A DNA stretch of 64,000 nucleotides from Streptomyces antarcticus (GTDB lineage Bacteria; Actinomycetota; Actinomycetes; Streptomycetales; Streptomycetaceae), in the NCBI RefSeq assembly GCF_026627255.1, contig NZ_JAPNLM010000017.1:1-64000 (forward strand). Reading direction: 5' to 3'. The notes under the pieces were generated by a model. It did not search any database. It worked only from the letters and a program-made list of their open reading frames with translations, and was not told the origin of the DNA. The position numbers were made by a program, and so were the translations under genes. Shown here one piece after another: positions 7,788 to 15,533 of this stretch (position 1 is its first letter; each line of letters begins with the position of its first letter).

Positions 7788-8612
7788 GTGAAGATCTGGC
7801 TCGACGGAGCGCTGCGGGACGCGGACGGCGCGCGGGTGTCCGTGTTCGACCACGGGCTGACGGTGGGGGACGGCGTCTTCGAGACGCTCAAGGTGCGCCG
7901 CGGCGAGCCCTTCGCGCTCACCCGCCACCTGGAGCGGCTGACCCGCTCGGCCCGCGGTCTCGGCCTGCCCGACCCCGACCTCGACGAGGTGCGCCGGGCC
8001 TGCGCCGCCGTCGTCGAGGCCAACCCGATGCCCCTCGGCCGGCTGCGCGTCACCTACACCGGCGGCGTCTCCCCGCTCGGCTCCGACCGCGGCGACGCCG
8101 CGCCCACCCTGATCGCGGCCGTCGCCGCCAGCGACCCGCACGCGGCCACCACCGCCGTCGTCACCGTGCCCTGGGTCCGCAACGAACGCTCCGGCGTCAC
8201 CGGCCTGAAGACCACCTCCTACGCGGAGAACGTCGTCGCCCTCGCCGCCGCCCACCGGGCCGGCGCCTCCGAGGCCCTCCTCGCCAACACCGTCGGCCGG
8301 CTCTGCGAGGGCACCGGCTCCAACGTGTTCGTCGTGCTCGACGGGGAGCTGCACACCCCGCCCGTGGCCTCCGGCTGCCTGGCCGGCATCACCCGCGCGC
8401 TCGTCGTCGAGTGGGCCGGGGCCAAGGAGACCGACCTGCCGTTCGACGTGCTGGAACGGGCCGAGGAGGTCTTCCTGACCTCCTCGCTGCGCGACGTCCA
8501 GGGCGTGGTGCGCGTCGACGGCCGGGAGACCGCCGCCGCTCCGGGCCCGGTCACCGCCGAGGCCATGCGGACCTTCGCGGCCCGCGCCGCCGCCGACCCC
8601 GACCCGGTCTGA
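7788..8612 (+). CDS. Class IV PLP-dependent aminotransferase/lyase, probable aminodeoxychorismate lyase
   Basis: A 274-residue fold-type IV PLP enzyme. The likely Schiff-base lysine is Lys141 in GLKTTSYAENV, and the phosphate-binding and substrate loops appear as GTGSNVFVV and SGCLAGITR. It starts 17 bp after the PabB-like gene at a GTG behind AGCGGAGGA, so the two are cotranscribed. That supports a PabC role: converting aminodeoxychorismate to p-aminobenzoate and pyruvate. D-amino-acid or branched-chain aminotransferases share the fold, so the substrate call rests mainly on context. Confidence 0.82.
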   Translation: MKIWLDGALRDADGARVSVFDHGLTVGDGVFETLKVRRGEPFALTRHLERLTRSARGLGLPDPDLDEVRRACAAVVEANPMPLGRLRVTYTGGVSPLGSDRGDAAPTLIAAVAASDPHAATTAVVTVPWVRNERSGVTGLKTTSYAENVVALAAAHRAGASEALLANTVGRLCEGTGSNVFVVLDGELHTPPVASGCLAGITRALVVEWAGAKETDLPFDVLERAEEVFLTSSLRDVQGVVRVDGRETAAAPGPVTAEAMRTFAARAAADPDPV

Positions 8613-8670
8613 CCGGAGCGCGGGGACCCGGCCCTGTCTTCGCGGCCGCCGGGCGGGTAGAACTCGGGGG

Positions 8671-9513
8671 ATGACCACCACCCTGCGGCCGACCGCGCCG
8701 CTCCAGCAGAACAGCGACGGCACCCGCTCGCGGACCTACGAGGTCCGGGTGAACAGCCGCCGCGTCGGCAGCCTCGAACTGGCCACCCGGTCCGCCGCGC
8801 AGCCCGGGGTCGGGGTGATCCGGAACCTGTGGATCGAGGAACCGGACCGGCGGCGCGGGCGCGGCACCGTCGCCGCGCTCGCCGCCGAGGAGGTGCTGCG
8901 CGCCTGGGCTTGCGACAGCATCGCCGTGTCGGTCCCGGTCGGCGCGGAGCGCGCGCGGCGGCTGGCGGACGCGCTCGGCTACCAGGTGACCGGCCGGGTC
9001 ATGGTCAAGGACCTGCCGGCCGAGCCGCCCGAGCTGCCGGCGGGGGGCCGGGGGCGCCCGATGGACGGTGCCGAGTTCGACGACTGGCTGGAACGGGCCG
9101 TCGGGGAGTACGCCCACCACCTCACGACCCCGGGCACGACCCCCGAGCAGGGCCTGGCCGCGTCCCGCGCGGAGCACGCCCGGATGCTGCCGGCCGGCCG
9201 GGAGACGCCCGGTGCGGACTTCCTCCTGCTGGAGGCGCCGGAGGGCGGCGTCCTGGGCACCCTGTGGCTCGGGGACCTGGAGGTCGCCGGGTTCGGCGCG
9301 ATCCCGTACGTGTGGGACGTGGACGTCGCGGCCGAGCACCGGCGCAAGGGCCACGGGCGGGCCCTGATGCTGCTGGCCGAGCGCACCGCCCTCGCGGCGG
9401 GCGCCCGGAACCTGGGCCTGCACGTCGTCGAGGGCAACATCCCTGCCCGCCGCCTCTACGAGTCGCTCGGCTACCGGGACACGGCCGTGAACGCCATCAA
9501 GGCGCTGGTGTAG
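8671..9513 (+). CDS. Tandem double-domain GNAT N-acetyltransferase
   Basis: A 280-residue protein with two GNAT folds. The first (about 20-120) has a degenerate acetyl-CoA loop (EPDRRRGRGTVAALA). The second (about 180-278) keeps a full motif A, VAAEHRRKGHGRALMLLAE, with the typical C-terminal NIPARRLYESLGYRD. The C-terminal domain is probably catalytic and the N-terminal one structural. A -10-like TAGAAC lies 7 bases before the ATG, so the mRNA may be leaderless. The substrate is unknown. Confidence 0.85.
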   Translation: MTTTLRPTAPLQQNSDGTRSRTYEVRVNSRRVGSLELATRSAAQPGVGVIRNLWIEEPDRRRGRGTVAALAAEEVLRAWACDSIAVSVPVGAERARRLADALGYQVTGRVMVKDLPAEPPELPAGGRGRPMDGAEFDDWLERAVGEYAHHLTTPGTTPEQGLAASRAEHARMLPAGRETPGADFLLLEAPEGGVLGTLWLGDLEVAGFGAIPYVWDVDVAAEHRRKGHGRALMLLAERTALAAGARNLGLHVVEGNIPARRLYESLGYRDTAVNAIKALV

Positions 9514-9534
9514 AGCCGCCGCGGCCGTGACGGC

Positions 9535-10035
9535 TCAGGCCGTCGCGGCCAGAAGGCGGTCGGCGATCTCCTCGATGCGGGCCCGCAGTCCGTCCTGGCT
9601 CTTGCCGCCGTCGAGGCGCTCGCCGCCGATCTCGTACGTCGGTGTGCCACTCACGCCGATCGCCTTGCCCTCGGCCTGGTCGGCGTCGACGATCAGGATG
9701 TGCCGCCCGTCGATCAGCGCGGTGTCGAACTCCTCGACGTCGAGGCCGAGTTCACGCGCCACGTCCAGCAGCACCGACTCGCCGTCCCGGGCCAGCTCGG
9801 CGGTCCGCGCCAGGACCGCCTCGGCGTACGGCCAGCCCTGCCCCTGCTCCACGGCCTCCTCGGCGGCCTGGGCCGCGGCGAAGGAGTGCTTGTGCTTCTC
9901 CAGGGGGAAGTGGCGCAGCCGGATGTCCAGCCGGTCGCCGTAGCGGGCCCGCAGGGCGCGTACGTCGTCCAGGGCGGCGTGGCAGTCCGGGCACTGCAGT
10001 TCGCACCAGACGTCGAGGATCACGGAATCGGTCAT
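9535..10035 (-). CDS. DsbA-family (FrnE-like) thiol oxidoreductase, cytoplasmic
   Basis: A 166-residue thioredoxin-fold protein with a CPDC active site at Cys15-Cys18, an extra Cys11, a helical insert and the cis-Pro loop VSGTPTYEIGG near residue 128. There is no signal peptide, so it acts in the cytosol, as FrnE-type proteins do. It probably handles disulfides or thiol conjugates. It converges with the GNAT gene (22-bp gap) and diverges from the downstream membrane gene. Confidence 0.85.
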   Translation of the reverse strand: MTDSVILDVWCELQCPDCHAALDDVRALRARYGDRLDIRLRHFPLEKHKHSFAAAQAAEEAVEQGQGWPYAEAVLARTAELARDGESVLLDVARELGLDVEEFDTALIDGRHILIVDADQAEGKAIGVSGTPTYEIGGERLDGGKSQDGLRARIEEIADRLLAATA

Positions 10036-10210
10036 GGGGACAGTCTCCCAGCCCCCGCGGACCCCCTCCGACCGGCACCTGGGGAGGAGGCCCGACCCGG
10101 AGATGTCCCGGAGATCGCGCCGTGCGCAGCCGCCGACCTGGCCCGTACGGGGCCGGCCGGTGCACGATGGACGGGTACGGATCGCCCGTCACCGAGAGCC
10201 GGAGGGCCGC

Positions 10211-10663
10211 ATGCTTGCCGAGACCATCTGTTCCGCGGCGTCGGTGGCGGGACTGGGCATTGCCGCGCTTACGGCCTACCGCCGGCGCTTCCTTACGGCC
10301 ACCCGGATCGCCGCGTACGCGCTGGTCCCGGTCGGGCTGGTGATGACGGGCGTCGTGCAGTGGGCGACCGAGGTGGTGTTCAAGCCGGCCGTGTGGGCCG
10401 GTTTCGGGGTGCTCGGGCTCGCCTGGCTGCTTTTTGCCACCACCCGCGTGGTGGAGCGCCGGGGCCTCGGGAAGGCCGCCAAGCCGGCCAAGCCGGTCAA
10501 GGGCGCCCCGACCCGGGAAGCGGTCGCACCCGCCGCCTCCGAACCGTCGCTCGGCGCCGGGACCGCGGCCCGCCCCCAGTCCGCCGGGCGGCAGCGTCCG
10601 CAGGCCGCCGCGGGGGACGACTTCTCCGACATCGAGGCCATCCTGAAGAAGCACGGCATCTGA
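10211..10663 (+). CDS. Small membrane protein with charged C-terminal tail, function unknown
   Basis: A 150-residue protein. Two clear transmembrane helices lie at about 32-54 and 58-78, with a weaker hydrophobic segment at 5-20. A Lys/Ala/Pro-rich cytoplasmic tail ends in a distinct acidic-amphipathic motif (DDFSDIEAILKKHGI). The ATG at 10211 is chosen over upstream in-frame starts because those encode Arg/Pro-rich sequence unlike the rest. The family is not recognised; it looks conserved-actinobacterial in character. Confidence 0.7.
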   Translation: MLAETICSAASVAGLGIAALTAYRRRFLTATRIAAYALVPVGLVMTGVVQWATEVVFKPAVWAGFGVLGLAWLLFATTRVVERRGLGKAAKPAKPVKGAPTREAVAPAASEPSLGAGTAARPQSAGRQRPQAAAGDDFSDIEAILKKHGI

Positions 10664-10751
10664 ACGGTTCCACGAGATCGGGCGAACTACCGAGCGGATG
10701 TTGGCGTGTTGAGGGGTGGGCGGCCGTCGGCTGCGCCATCATCGCCCCGAC

Positions 10752-10925
10752 ATGCTCGATACACCGCACAGTGAGCCGTCGGTTCCCGCACCGGTCCCCG
10801 CCCCCGTCGCGGAGGAGCCGCGGGGCTGCCTCTTCGCGCTCTCCCAGCCACCCCTGATGATCTTCCTAGGGGTGATCGGAACCCTGCTGCTGCTTGCCGC
10901 CGTGCACGACCTGTTCGTGCTCTGA
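10752..10925 (+). CDS. 57-aa single-pass membrane protein overlapping the CGNR gene antisense
   Basis: A short protein with a Pro-rich N-terminus, then CLFALSQPPLMIFLGVIGTL and a further hydrophobic stretch to the end, giving one transmembrane helix near the C-terminus. The ATG at 10752 has no obvious ribosome binding site. The last 60 bases overlap the 3' end of the oppositely oriented CGNR gene. Composition and the clean hydrophobic segment support a real gene, but an ORF this short could be chance. Confidence 0.5.
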   Translation: MLDTPHSEPSVPAPVPAPVAEEPRGCLFALSQPPLMIFLGVIGTLLLLAAVHDLFVL

Positions 10926-11486
10926 GACCTCGGCGTCCGCTTCCTTGCGCCGGGCCCGGTACGCCGCCACGTGCAGCCGGTTCCCGCAGGTGCGGCTGTC
11001 GCAGTAGCGCCGCGAGCGGTTCCTGGAGAGATCCACGAAGGCGCGCCGGCAGTCGGGTGCCTCGCAGCGGCGCAGCCGTTCCTGCTCGCCCGAGACCACG
11101 ATGAAGGCCAGGGCCATCCCGCCGTCGGCCGCGAGGTGGTCGCCCAGCGACGCGCCCGGCGCGAAGTAGTGGACGTGCCAGTCGTAGCCGTCGTGGTCGG
11201 TCAGCTGCGGCGTGGTGCCGGCGGTCGCCACGAGCTCGTTGATCAGCACGGAGGCCGCGCGGGAGGTCGGTGCCGCGAAGACCTGGGCGAACTTGCCGCG
11301 CACGGCCCGGACGCCCGCCAGGTCGCGGGCGCTCAGCTCGCCCACGTCGCTGATCGAGTAGTCCCGGACGAAACCGCGCAGCGCGCCGATCTCCGCGAGC
11401 CCGTCGGGCTGGTCGGCCTCGGCCGTGGTGTTCACCAGGGCGACGACGACATCGAGCGCGCGACGGGTGTCGTGGGGGATCTGCAC
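10866..11486 (-). CDS. CGNR zinc-finger domain transcription factor (ABATE-CGNR type)
   Basis: A 206-residue protein. The N-terminal 130 residues match the ABATE-like helical domain of this family. The C-terminal part is a CGNR zinc finger with Cys141, Cys146, Cys162 and Cys167 in CEAPDCRRAF and YCDSRTCGNR, followed by a basic helix (AAYRARRK). These proteins are thought to be transcriptional regulators. The GTG start at 11486 matches the family N-terminus. It lies just downstream of and parallel to ssgB, with a 234-bp gap carrying direct repeats. Confidence 0.85.
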   Translation of the reverse strand: MQIPHDTRRALDVVVALVNTTAEADQPDGLAEIGALRGFVRDYSISDVGELSARDLAGVRAVRGKFAQVFAAPTSRAASVLINELVATAGTTPQLTDHDGYDWHVHYFAPGASLGDHLAADGGMALAFIVVSGEQERLRRCEAPDCRRAFVDLSRNRSRRYCDSRTCGNRLHVAAYRARRKEADAEVSEHEQVVHGGKQQQGSDHP

Positions 11487-11564
11487 GGGTCTCCCTTGGG
11501 GACGGAGCCTGCGACGACGGGCCGCCGCCGCTGGTGGCCGACTCTAGCGGGTCCCCTCCCGGGA

Positions 11565-11610
11565 CCGTCCCCAAGCGCACCGGCGCGGCCGTCCCCACGC
11601 GCACCGGCGC
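11565..11610. repeat. Two 22-bp direct repeats upstream of the CGNR gene
   Basis: Bases 11565-11586 and 11589-11610 are 22-bp copies differing at one position, at a 24-bp period. A partial third copy begins at 11610. They lie about 80-125 bp before the CGNR start on its coding strand side, so they could be regulator sites. Confidence 0.8.
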
Positions 11611-11719
11611 CGTCCCCGTGGTTGGCTTCCGCGGGAACAGCGCCGGCACTCGCGTATGTGGTTGTCCGGCCCACACCGTCGCCCCGAGTCGGACGGTGCC
11701 GGGCGGTCGTAGGCCTGGC

Positions 11720-12133
11720 TCAGCTTTCGGCCAGGATGTGGGAGAGCTCCTTGTCGAGGTCGAAGTGCCGGTGTTCGGTTCCTGGCGGAACCGCGGCGTC
11801 CGTCCGCTTGAGGAACGACTCGAGTGCTCGGGCGGGTGCTTCGAGCAGTGCTTCTCCCTCCGGTGAGCTCAGGGCGATGCAGACGACGCCCTGACCGTGG
11901 CTGCGGGACGGCCAGACGCGGACGTCGCCGGTACCGGTGGGCCGGTGGAGGCCCTCCGCGAGGAGGTCGCGGGCGAATACCCATTCGACCGTCTCCTCGG
12001 CGCCGGTGTGGAAGGTGGCGTGCACGGCGTAGGGGTCGGCCGTGTCATACCGCAGGCCCGCGGGAACAGGCAGTGAGGACTCGCTCGACACAACGAGGCG
12101 CAGGTGCAGCTCGCAGCTGACCGTGGTGTTCAT
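11720..12133 (-). CDS. ssgB: Sporulation cell-division activator SsgB
   Basis: This is a 137-residue SsgA-like protein and almost residue for residue the SsgB I remember from S. coelicolor, including the start MNTTVSCELHLRLVVSSES and the end DKELSHILAES. SsgB localises to future septum sites in aerial hyphae and recruits FtsZ, positioning sporulation septa. The ATG at 12133 gives the standard length; an in-frame upstream extension is not used. The upstream 178 bp, shared with the divergent TIGR02611 gene, must carry its developmental promoter (sigma-H dependence is reported in S. coelicolor). I could not identify the element with confidence. Confidence 0.97.
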   Translation of the reverse strand: MNTTVSCELHLRLVVSSESSLPVPAGLRYDTADPYAVHATFHTGAEETVEWVFARDLLAEGLHRPTGTGDVRVWPSRSHGQGVVCIALSSPEGEALLEAPARALESFLKRTDAAVPPGTEHRHFDLDKELSHILAES

Positions 12134-12274
12134 AAGCGCCAGGGCCTTTCGCTCAGTGTGCGCTCGGGGATTCGCACGTCGGCGAAATCGACATGCCACC
12201 TACGGTGCCGTTGTAAACCCCTCTGACCGTTTTGCGGACCTCTGGGTCCCTCGTACGGCGGATCCAAACCCGCA

Positions 12275-12303
12275 TTCACGTGTGCATCCGGCTCGGGTAG
12301 ATT
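12275..12303 (+). promoter_or_regulatory. Candidate promoter for a leaderless TIGR02611 mRNA
   Basis: TTCACG (12275-12280) and TAGATT (12298-12303) are exactly 17 bp apart. The ATG at 12311 lies 7 bases after the -10, so transcription would start at or next to the start codon. No Shine-Dalgarno sequence is present, consistent with a leaderless message. Confidence 0.55.
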
Positions 12304-12310
12304 CGATGCC

Positions 12311-12796
12311 ATGAATACGGGGAGTGACCGCGAGACCAACGAGTCCGCAGCAGGGGCCGCAGCAGGATCCGCACCGGACGCGCCGACCGCCGGAGCGGCG
12401 GAGGCCGCCGCCGCAGAAAAGGCGCCGCACGTCTCCAAGGCGCCCGCCTTCATCAAGGCCCGGCGGAGCCTGCACCTGAGCTGGCAGGTCGGCGTCTTCG
12501 TCGTCGGCCTCGCCGTCATCGGCGCGGGCGTCGCCATGCTCGTCCTGCCCGGCCCGGGCTGGGTGGCGATCTTCGCGGGGCTGGCGATCTGGGCCACCGA
12601 GTTCGCCTGGGCCCACCTCGTCCTGCGCTGGACCAAGCGCAAGGTCACCGAGGCGGCCCAGAAGGCGCTCGACCCCAAGGTGCGCCGCCGCAACATCATC
12701 CTGACCAGCGCGGGCCTCGTCATCGCCGGCGCGCTCATCGGCTTCTACCTGTGGAAGTACGGGCTCGTCCTGCCCTGGGACATCAAGGACCAGTGA
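12311..12796 (+). CDS. TIGR02611-family actinobacterial membrane protein
   Basis: A 161-residue protein. The N-terminal 50 residues are Ala/Glu-rich and disordered. A hydrophobic hairpin follows (about 57-100) with the family signature VLPGPGWVAIFAGLAIWATE, then a basic segment and a final transmembrane helix (about 135-153). TIGR02611 proteins are conserved in Actinobacteria and of unknown function. It diverges from ssgB, sharing a 177-bp regulatory region, which hints at a possible link to development but proves nothing. Confidence 0.88.
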   Translation: MNTGSDRETNESAAGAAAGSAPDAPTAGAAEAAAAEKAPHVSKAPAFIKARRSLHLSWQVGVFVVGLAVIGAGVAMLVLPGPGWVAIFAGLAIWATEFAWAHLVLRWTKRKVTEAAQKALDPKVRRRNIILTSAGLVIAGALIGFYLWKYGLVLPWDIKDQ

Positions 12797-12842
12797 TGGT
12801 CGGGGAGCACCGCTGACATGCGGTAATGTTTGCGGTGCGTCC

Positions 12843-12914
12843 GGGCGATTAGCTCAGTGGGAGAGCACTTCGTTCACACCGAAGGGGTCACTGGTTCGAA
12901 CCCAGTATCGCCCA
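12843..12914 (+). tRNA. tRNA-Val (anticodon CAC), copy 1
   Basis: A 72-nt cloverleaf with acceptor GGGCGAT/ATCGCCC, anticodon stem CTTCG/CGAAG and loop TTCACAC, giving CAC (reads GUG). The CCA end is not encoded. A -10-like TAATGT is at 12824-12829. It is followed by a strong terminator. Confidence 0.97.
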
Positions 12915-12920
12915 CCCGGA

Positions 12921-12959
12921 CCAGAGGCCCGGAGACTTTCACAGTCTCCGGGCCTCTGG
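12921..12959. terminator. Bidirectional terminator after tRNA-Val(CAC) copy 1
   Basis: A perfect 17-bp stem (12921-12937 with 12943-12959) closed by a 5-base loop. It also faces the 3' end of the convergent membrane-protein gene. Confidence 0.9.
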
Positions 12960-13006
12960 CGTTCCCCCGGTTCTCCGCGCCTGCGGCCCCCGGCGCCCGC
13001 CCGCTG

Positions 13007-15409
13007 TCAGCGCAGGCGCCCGATCGTCTCGCGCAGGCGCCGGGCGTCCGCCAGCCGCCTCTCGTACGTGGCCCCCACCACCAGCAGCAGCAGGCCCGCC
13101 AGTGCCGGCGGGAGCCAGCGGGGCAGGGCCCCCGCGACCTGCGCCACGTACGGGGCCAGCTCGTGCAGCGCCACCGCCGCCAGTACGGCGCCGCCCAGGA
13201 GCAGCGGGGCCTGCAGGCCGCGGCGGGCGCCCGCCAGGGTCAGGGCCAGGGAAGCCAGGCCCAGCAGCAGGGGGCGCTGCCAGCCCGTGTCCGCCCAGGC
13301 CGCCAGCAAGCTCGGCAGCAGCGTCGCCGCCAGCCCCGGGCCGTACGCCGTCCAGGACGAGGCCTCCGGGTCCTTGCGGCGCCGCAGGAACCCCACCGCG
13401 AGCGCGGGCAGCGTCACCGGCAGCGTGTACGCCTCCGGCGCGGTGACCCCGTCCGAGGCCAGCCGCACCCAGGTCGCCGCCGCGAACAGCGCGCCCGCCG
13501 CCCAGCCCAGGGCGCGCCGCTCCGGGCGCACCGCCGCGCCCGCGCAGACCACCCCGGCCAGCGCCAGGACCAGCGCCAGCGTCCCGGGCCGCGGGGCCGC
13601 CAGGGCCACCGCCAGGACCCCGGCCGCCCCCGCCGCGGCCTCCGCGGGCACCCGTACGGGTCCCAGGCGCGGTCCGAGCGCGGCCACCGCCGCCGGGACC
13701 GCGAGCACCGGCAGACCCCACCAGGCCACCGCCAGGCCGGAGGCCGCGGCCGCCGCCACCACCAGCCCCGCGGCGTACCCGACCGCGCACCCGGCCGCCG
13801 TCGACCGGGCCCACCGCGGAGCGCGCCCGTACGCCGCTCCCGCGGCGCAGCCCGCGCCCAGCAGGCCCCAGACCGCGAAGGTGGCCGCGCGGCCGTCCAG
13901 CGCGCCCAGGGACACGTTCACGGCGCCGCCCAGCGCGCACACGCCCGCCGCGATCGGGACGGACCGCCCCGGGGAGCGCAGCGCCAGGAACCCGGCCGCC
14001 CCCGTCACCGCCAGCTGCGCCGCGAACACCGCCGCCGGCGCGAAGCCGAGCAGTACCGGCGCCGCGAACAGCCCCGACCAGGCCGCGACCACCGCCGCCA
14101 CCGCAGGTTCCGGCCGCGAGAGCGTCCGGGACAGCCACCAGGCCGCCCCCGCCGCCAGCAGCAGGACCACCGGGGCCGACGCCCCCGGGGCGTACGGGCT
14201 CCAGCCGGGCGTCGTCCCCGACCACACCTCGTCCAGCACCGCGACCGGCGCCGCCAGCGCCGAAGCCACCGCCCCCCAGGCCCACAACGCCCCCAGGGCG
14301 GCCACCCCGGCCCCGGCCCAGGCCGACCCGCGCCGGACCGCCGCCGGCAGCGCGCGGACGCGTACGGATGCCACCAGCGGCAGCGCCACCAGCAGGTGCG
14401 CCGCCACCGCCCAGCCCGTGTCCAGGGCCGCAAGCGCCGGCCCGCCGACCGCCACCGTCCAGGCGACACCGCCCGCCGCCGCGGCCGCCGCGGCCCGCGG
14501 CTCCCGCCAGGCCGCCGCCACCCCGAGGGCCGCACCCGCCAGCAGCAGCGCCGCCGGAGCCACCGCGCCGCCGGGCGAGGCCGCCGACCAGGAGGCGGCC
14601 GTACCGAGCAGCAGCGCCCCCGAACCCAGGAGCGCGGCCAGCACCGCCGGCAGAACCCGCGTCCCCACCGCGGCCGACCGGGCGCGCAGGGTCAGGGCCG
14701 CGTCCAGCGCCGCCGTCGCCAGCAGCGCCCAGCCGACCGCGACCGGGCCGCCGTCCGCGGCCAGCACGGCCAGCGGGAGCGGCAGTTGCGCCGCCAGGAC
14801 CGCCGCCGGCAGCGGCAGGCGCAGCCCCGGCAGCCCCCGGCGCGCCAGGGCGGAGCCGTACCCGGCCCAGAGCGCCGCCAGCGAGGCGGCGGCCCCCGCC
14901 GCGTACGCGGTGCCGTCGAGGCCCGCCGCGGCCACCGCGGACAGGGCGTACGCGTCCAGCACCGTCAGCAGCAGCCCCAGCGCGGCCACCGACTCGGCCG
15001 TCGAGCGCAGCCCCCGGCGCAGCAGGATGACCGGCGCGGCCAGCGCCGCCGCCGTCACCACGGCCAGCACCGCCGAACGCCCGGCGATCCCCAGGGACCC
15101 CCAGCTGACCAGCGTGAAGGCCAGCGCGGCCACCGCCAGCAGGACCGCGCCCAGGGTCAGCAGCACGTTCTGCGCGCTCGGCGCCGACGCGTCCTTCGTG
15201 GACGAGGTGCCCGCGATACCCGGCGTGCCCGCCGCCGGAGCGCGGCCGGGAGCCGGGCCCCAGCCGGGCGCGCCGGCCGGAGCGGGGGAGTACAGCAGCC
15301 GAAGCAGCCAGTCCCGGCGGCCCAGCAAGTAGAGGCGCCGGGCGTCGAGTCGGACCAGCTCGTGGTCGATGAGCGCCAGCTCTTCGGCCGGCGGCGGAGA
15401 CGTGTTCAT
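13007..15409 (-). CDS. Large polytopic membrane protein (800 aa), SCO7613-like
   Basis: An 800-residue protein. The N-terminal 60 residues are soluble and start with a short charged helix (LALIDHELVRLDARRLYLLG) plus a Pro/Ala-rich linker. The remainder is an almost unbroken series of Ala/Leu/Val-rich transmembrane segments, probably more than 20, separated by very short loops. It ends in a basic tail. I believe this resembles the SCO7613-type C-terminal membrane domain of Streptomyces proteins, but recall only. No transporter motif is visible. The ATG at 15409 is chosen because the upstream in-frame sequence runs through the palindrome and is not protein-like. Function unknown. Confidence 0.8.
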   Translation of the reverse strand: MNTSPPPAEELALIDHELVRLDARRLYLLGRRDWLLRLLYSPAPAGAPGWGPAPGRAPAAGTPGIAGTSSTKDASAPSAQNVLLTLGAVLLAVAALAFTLVSWGSLGIAGRSAVLAVVTAAALAAPVILLRRGLRSTAESVAALGLLLTVLDAYALSAVAAAGLDGTAYAAGAAASLAALWAGYGSALARRGLPGLRLPLPAAVLAAQLPLPLAVLAADGGPVAVGWALLATAALDAALTLRARSAAVGTRVLPAVLAALLGSGALLLGTAASWSAASPGGAVAPAALLLAGAALGVAAAWREPRAAAAAAAGGVAWTVAVGGPALAALDTGWAVAAHLLVALPLVASVRVRALPAAVRRGSAWAGAGVAALGALWAWGAVASALAAPVAVLDEVWSGTTPGWSPYAPGASAPVVLLLAAGAAWWLSRTLSRPEPAVAAVVAAWSGLFAAPVLLGFAPAAVFAAQLAVTGAAGFLALRSPGRSVPIAAGVCALGGAVNVSLGALDGRAATFAVWGLLGAGCAAGAAYGRAPRWARSTAAGCAVGYAAGLVVAAAAASGLAVAWWGLPVLAVPAAVAALGPRLGPVRVPAEAAAGAAGVLAVALAAPRPGTLALVLALAGVVCAGAAVRPERRALGWAAGALFAAATWVRLASDGVTAPEAYTLPVTLPALAVGFLRRRKDPEASSWTAYGPGLAATLLPSLLAAWADTGWQRPLLLGLASLALTLAGARRGLQAPLLLGGAVLAAVALHELAPYVAQVAGALPRWLPPALAGLLLLVVGATYERRLADARRLRETIGRLR

Positions 15410-15454
15410 GGTTCGCAGTGTGGTGCCGGTCACGCCGCCGGCACATGGGCGTGC

Positions 15455-15476
15455 GTACTCAGACGCGTCTGAGTAC
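15455..15476. promoter_or_regulatory. Perfect 22-bp palindrome in a divergent promoter region
   Basis: GTACTCAGACG is followed immediately by its exact reverse complement. With no loop, it is more likely a dimeric-regulator operator than a terminator. It sits 46 bp before the membrane-protein ATG (minus strand) and 58 bp before the SRPBCC ATG (plus strand), so it could control both. The regulator is unknown to me. Confidence 0.75.
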
Positions 15477-15533
15477 CGCCCCGATACCGGCGAAACGGGG
15501 ATGAGGGGGCGCCGCGCGGGCCAGACTGCCTCC

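Noticed and set aside
9535..10035. The DsbA-like protein as the secreted partner of the VKOR at 47.3 kb
   Set aside because: It has no signal peptide or TM helix, so it is cytoplasmic and cannot meet the extracytoplasmic VKOR site.
12134..12199. Upstream extension of ssgB by 22 codons
   Set aside because: The extension is Arg-rich and unlike SsgB. The ATG at 12133 gives the conserved 137-residue protein.
12150..12260. A sigma-H promoter for ssgB (GTTT...GGTGGC on the minus strand)
   Set aside because: The -35-like GTTT is present but the -10 element does not match GGGTAY well enough to annotate.
12939..15472. Several open frames of 750-880 codons in other frames of the large membrane-protein gene
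   Set aside because: They are shadows caused by high GC. The minus-strand frame starting at 15409 alone has membrane-protein hydrophobicity and a natural start and end.
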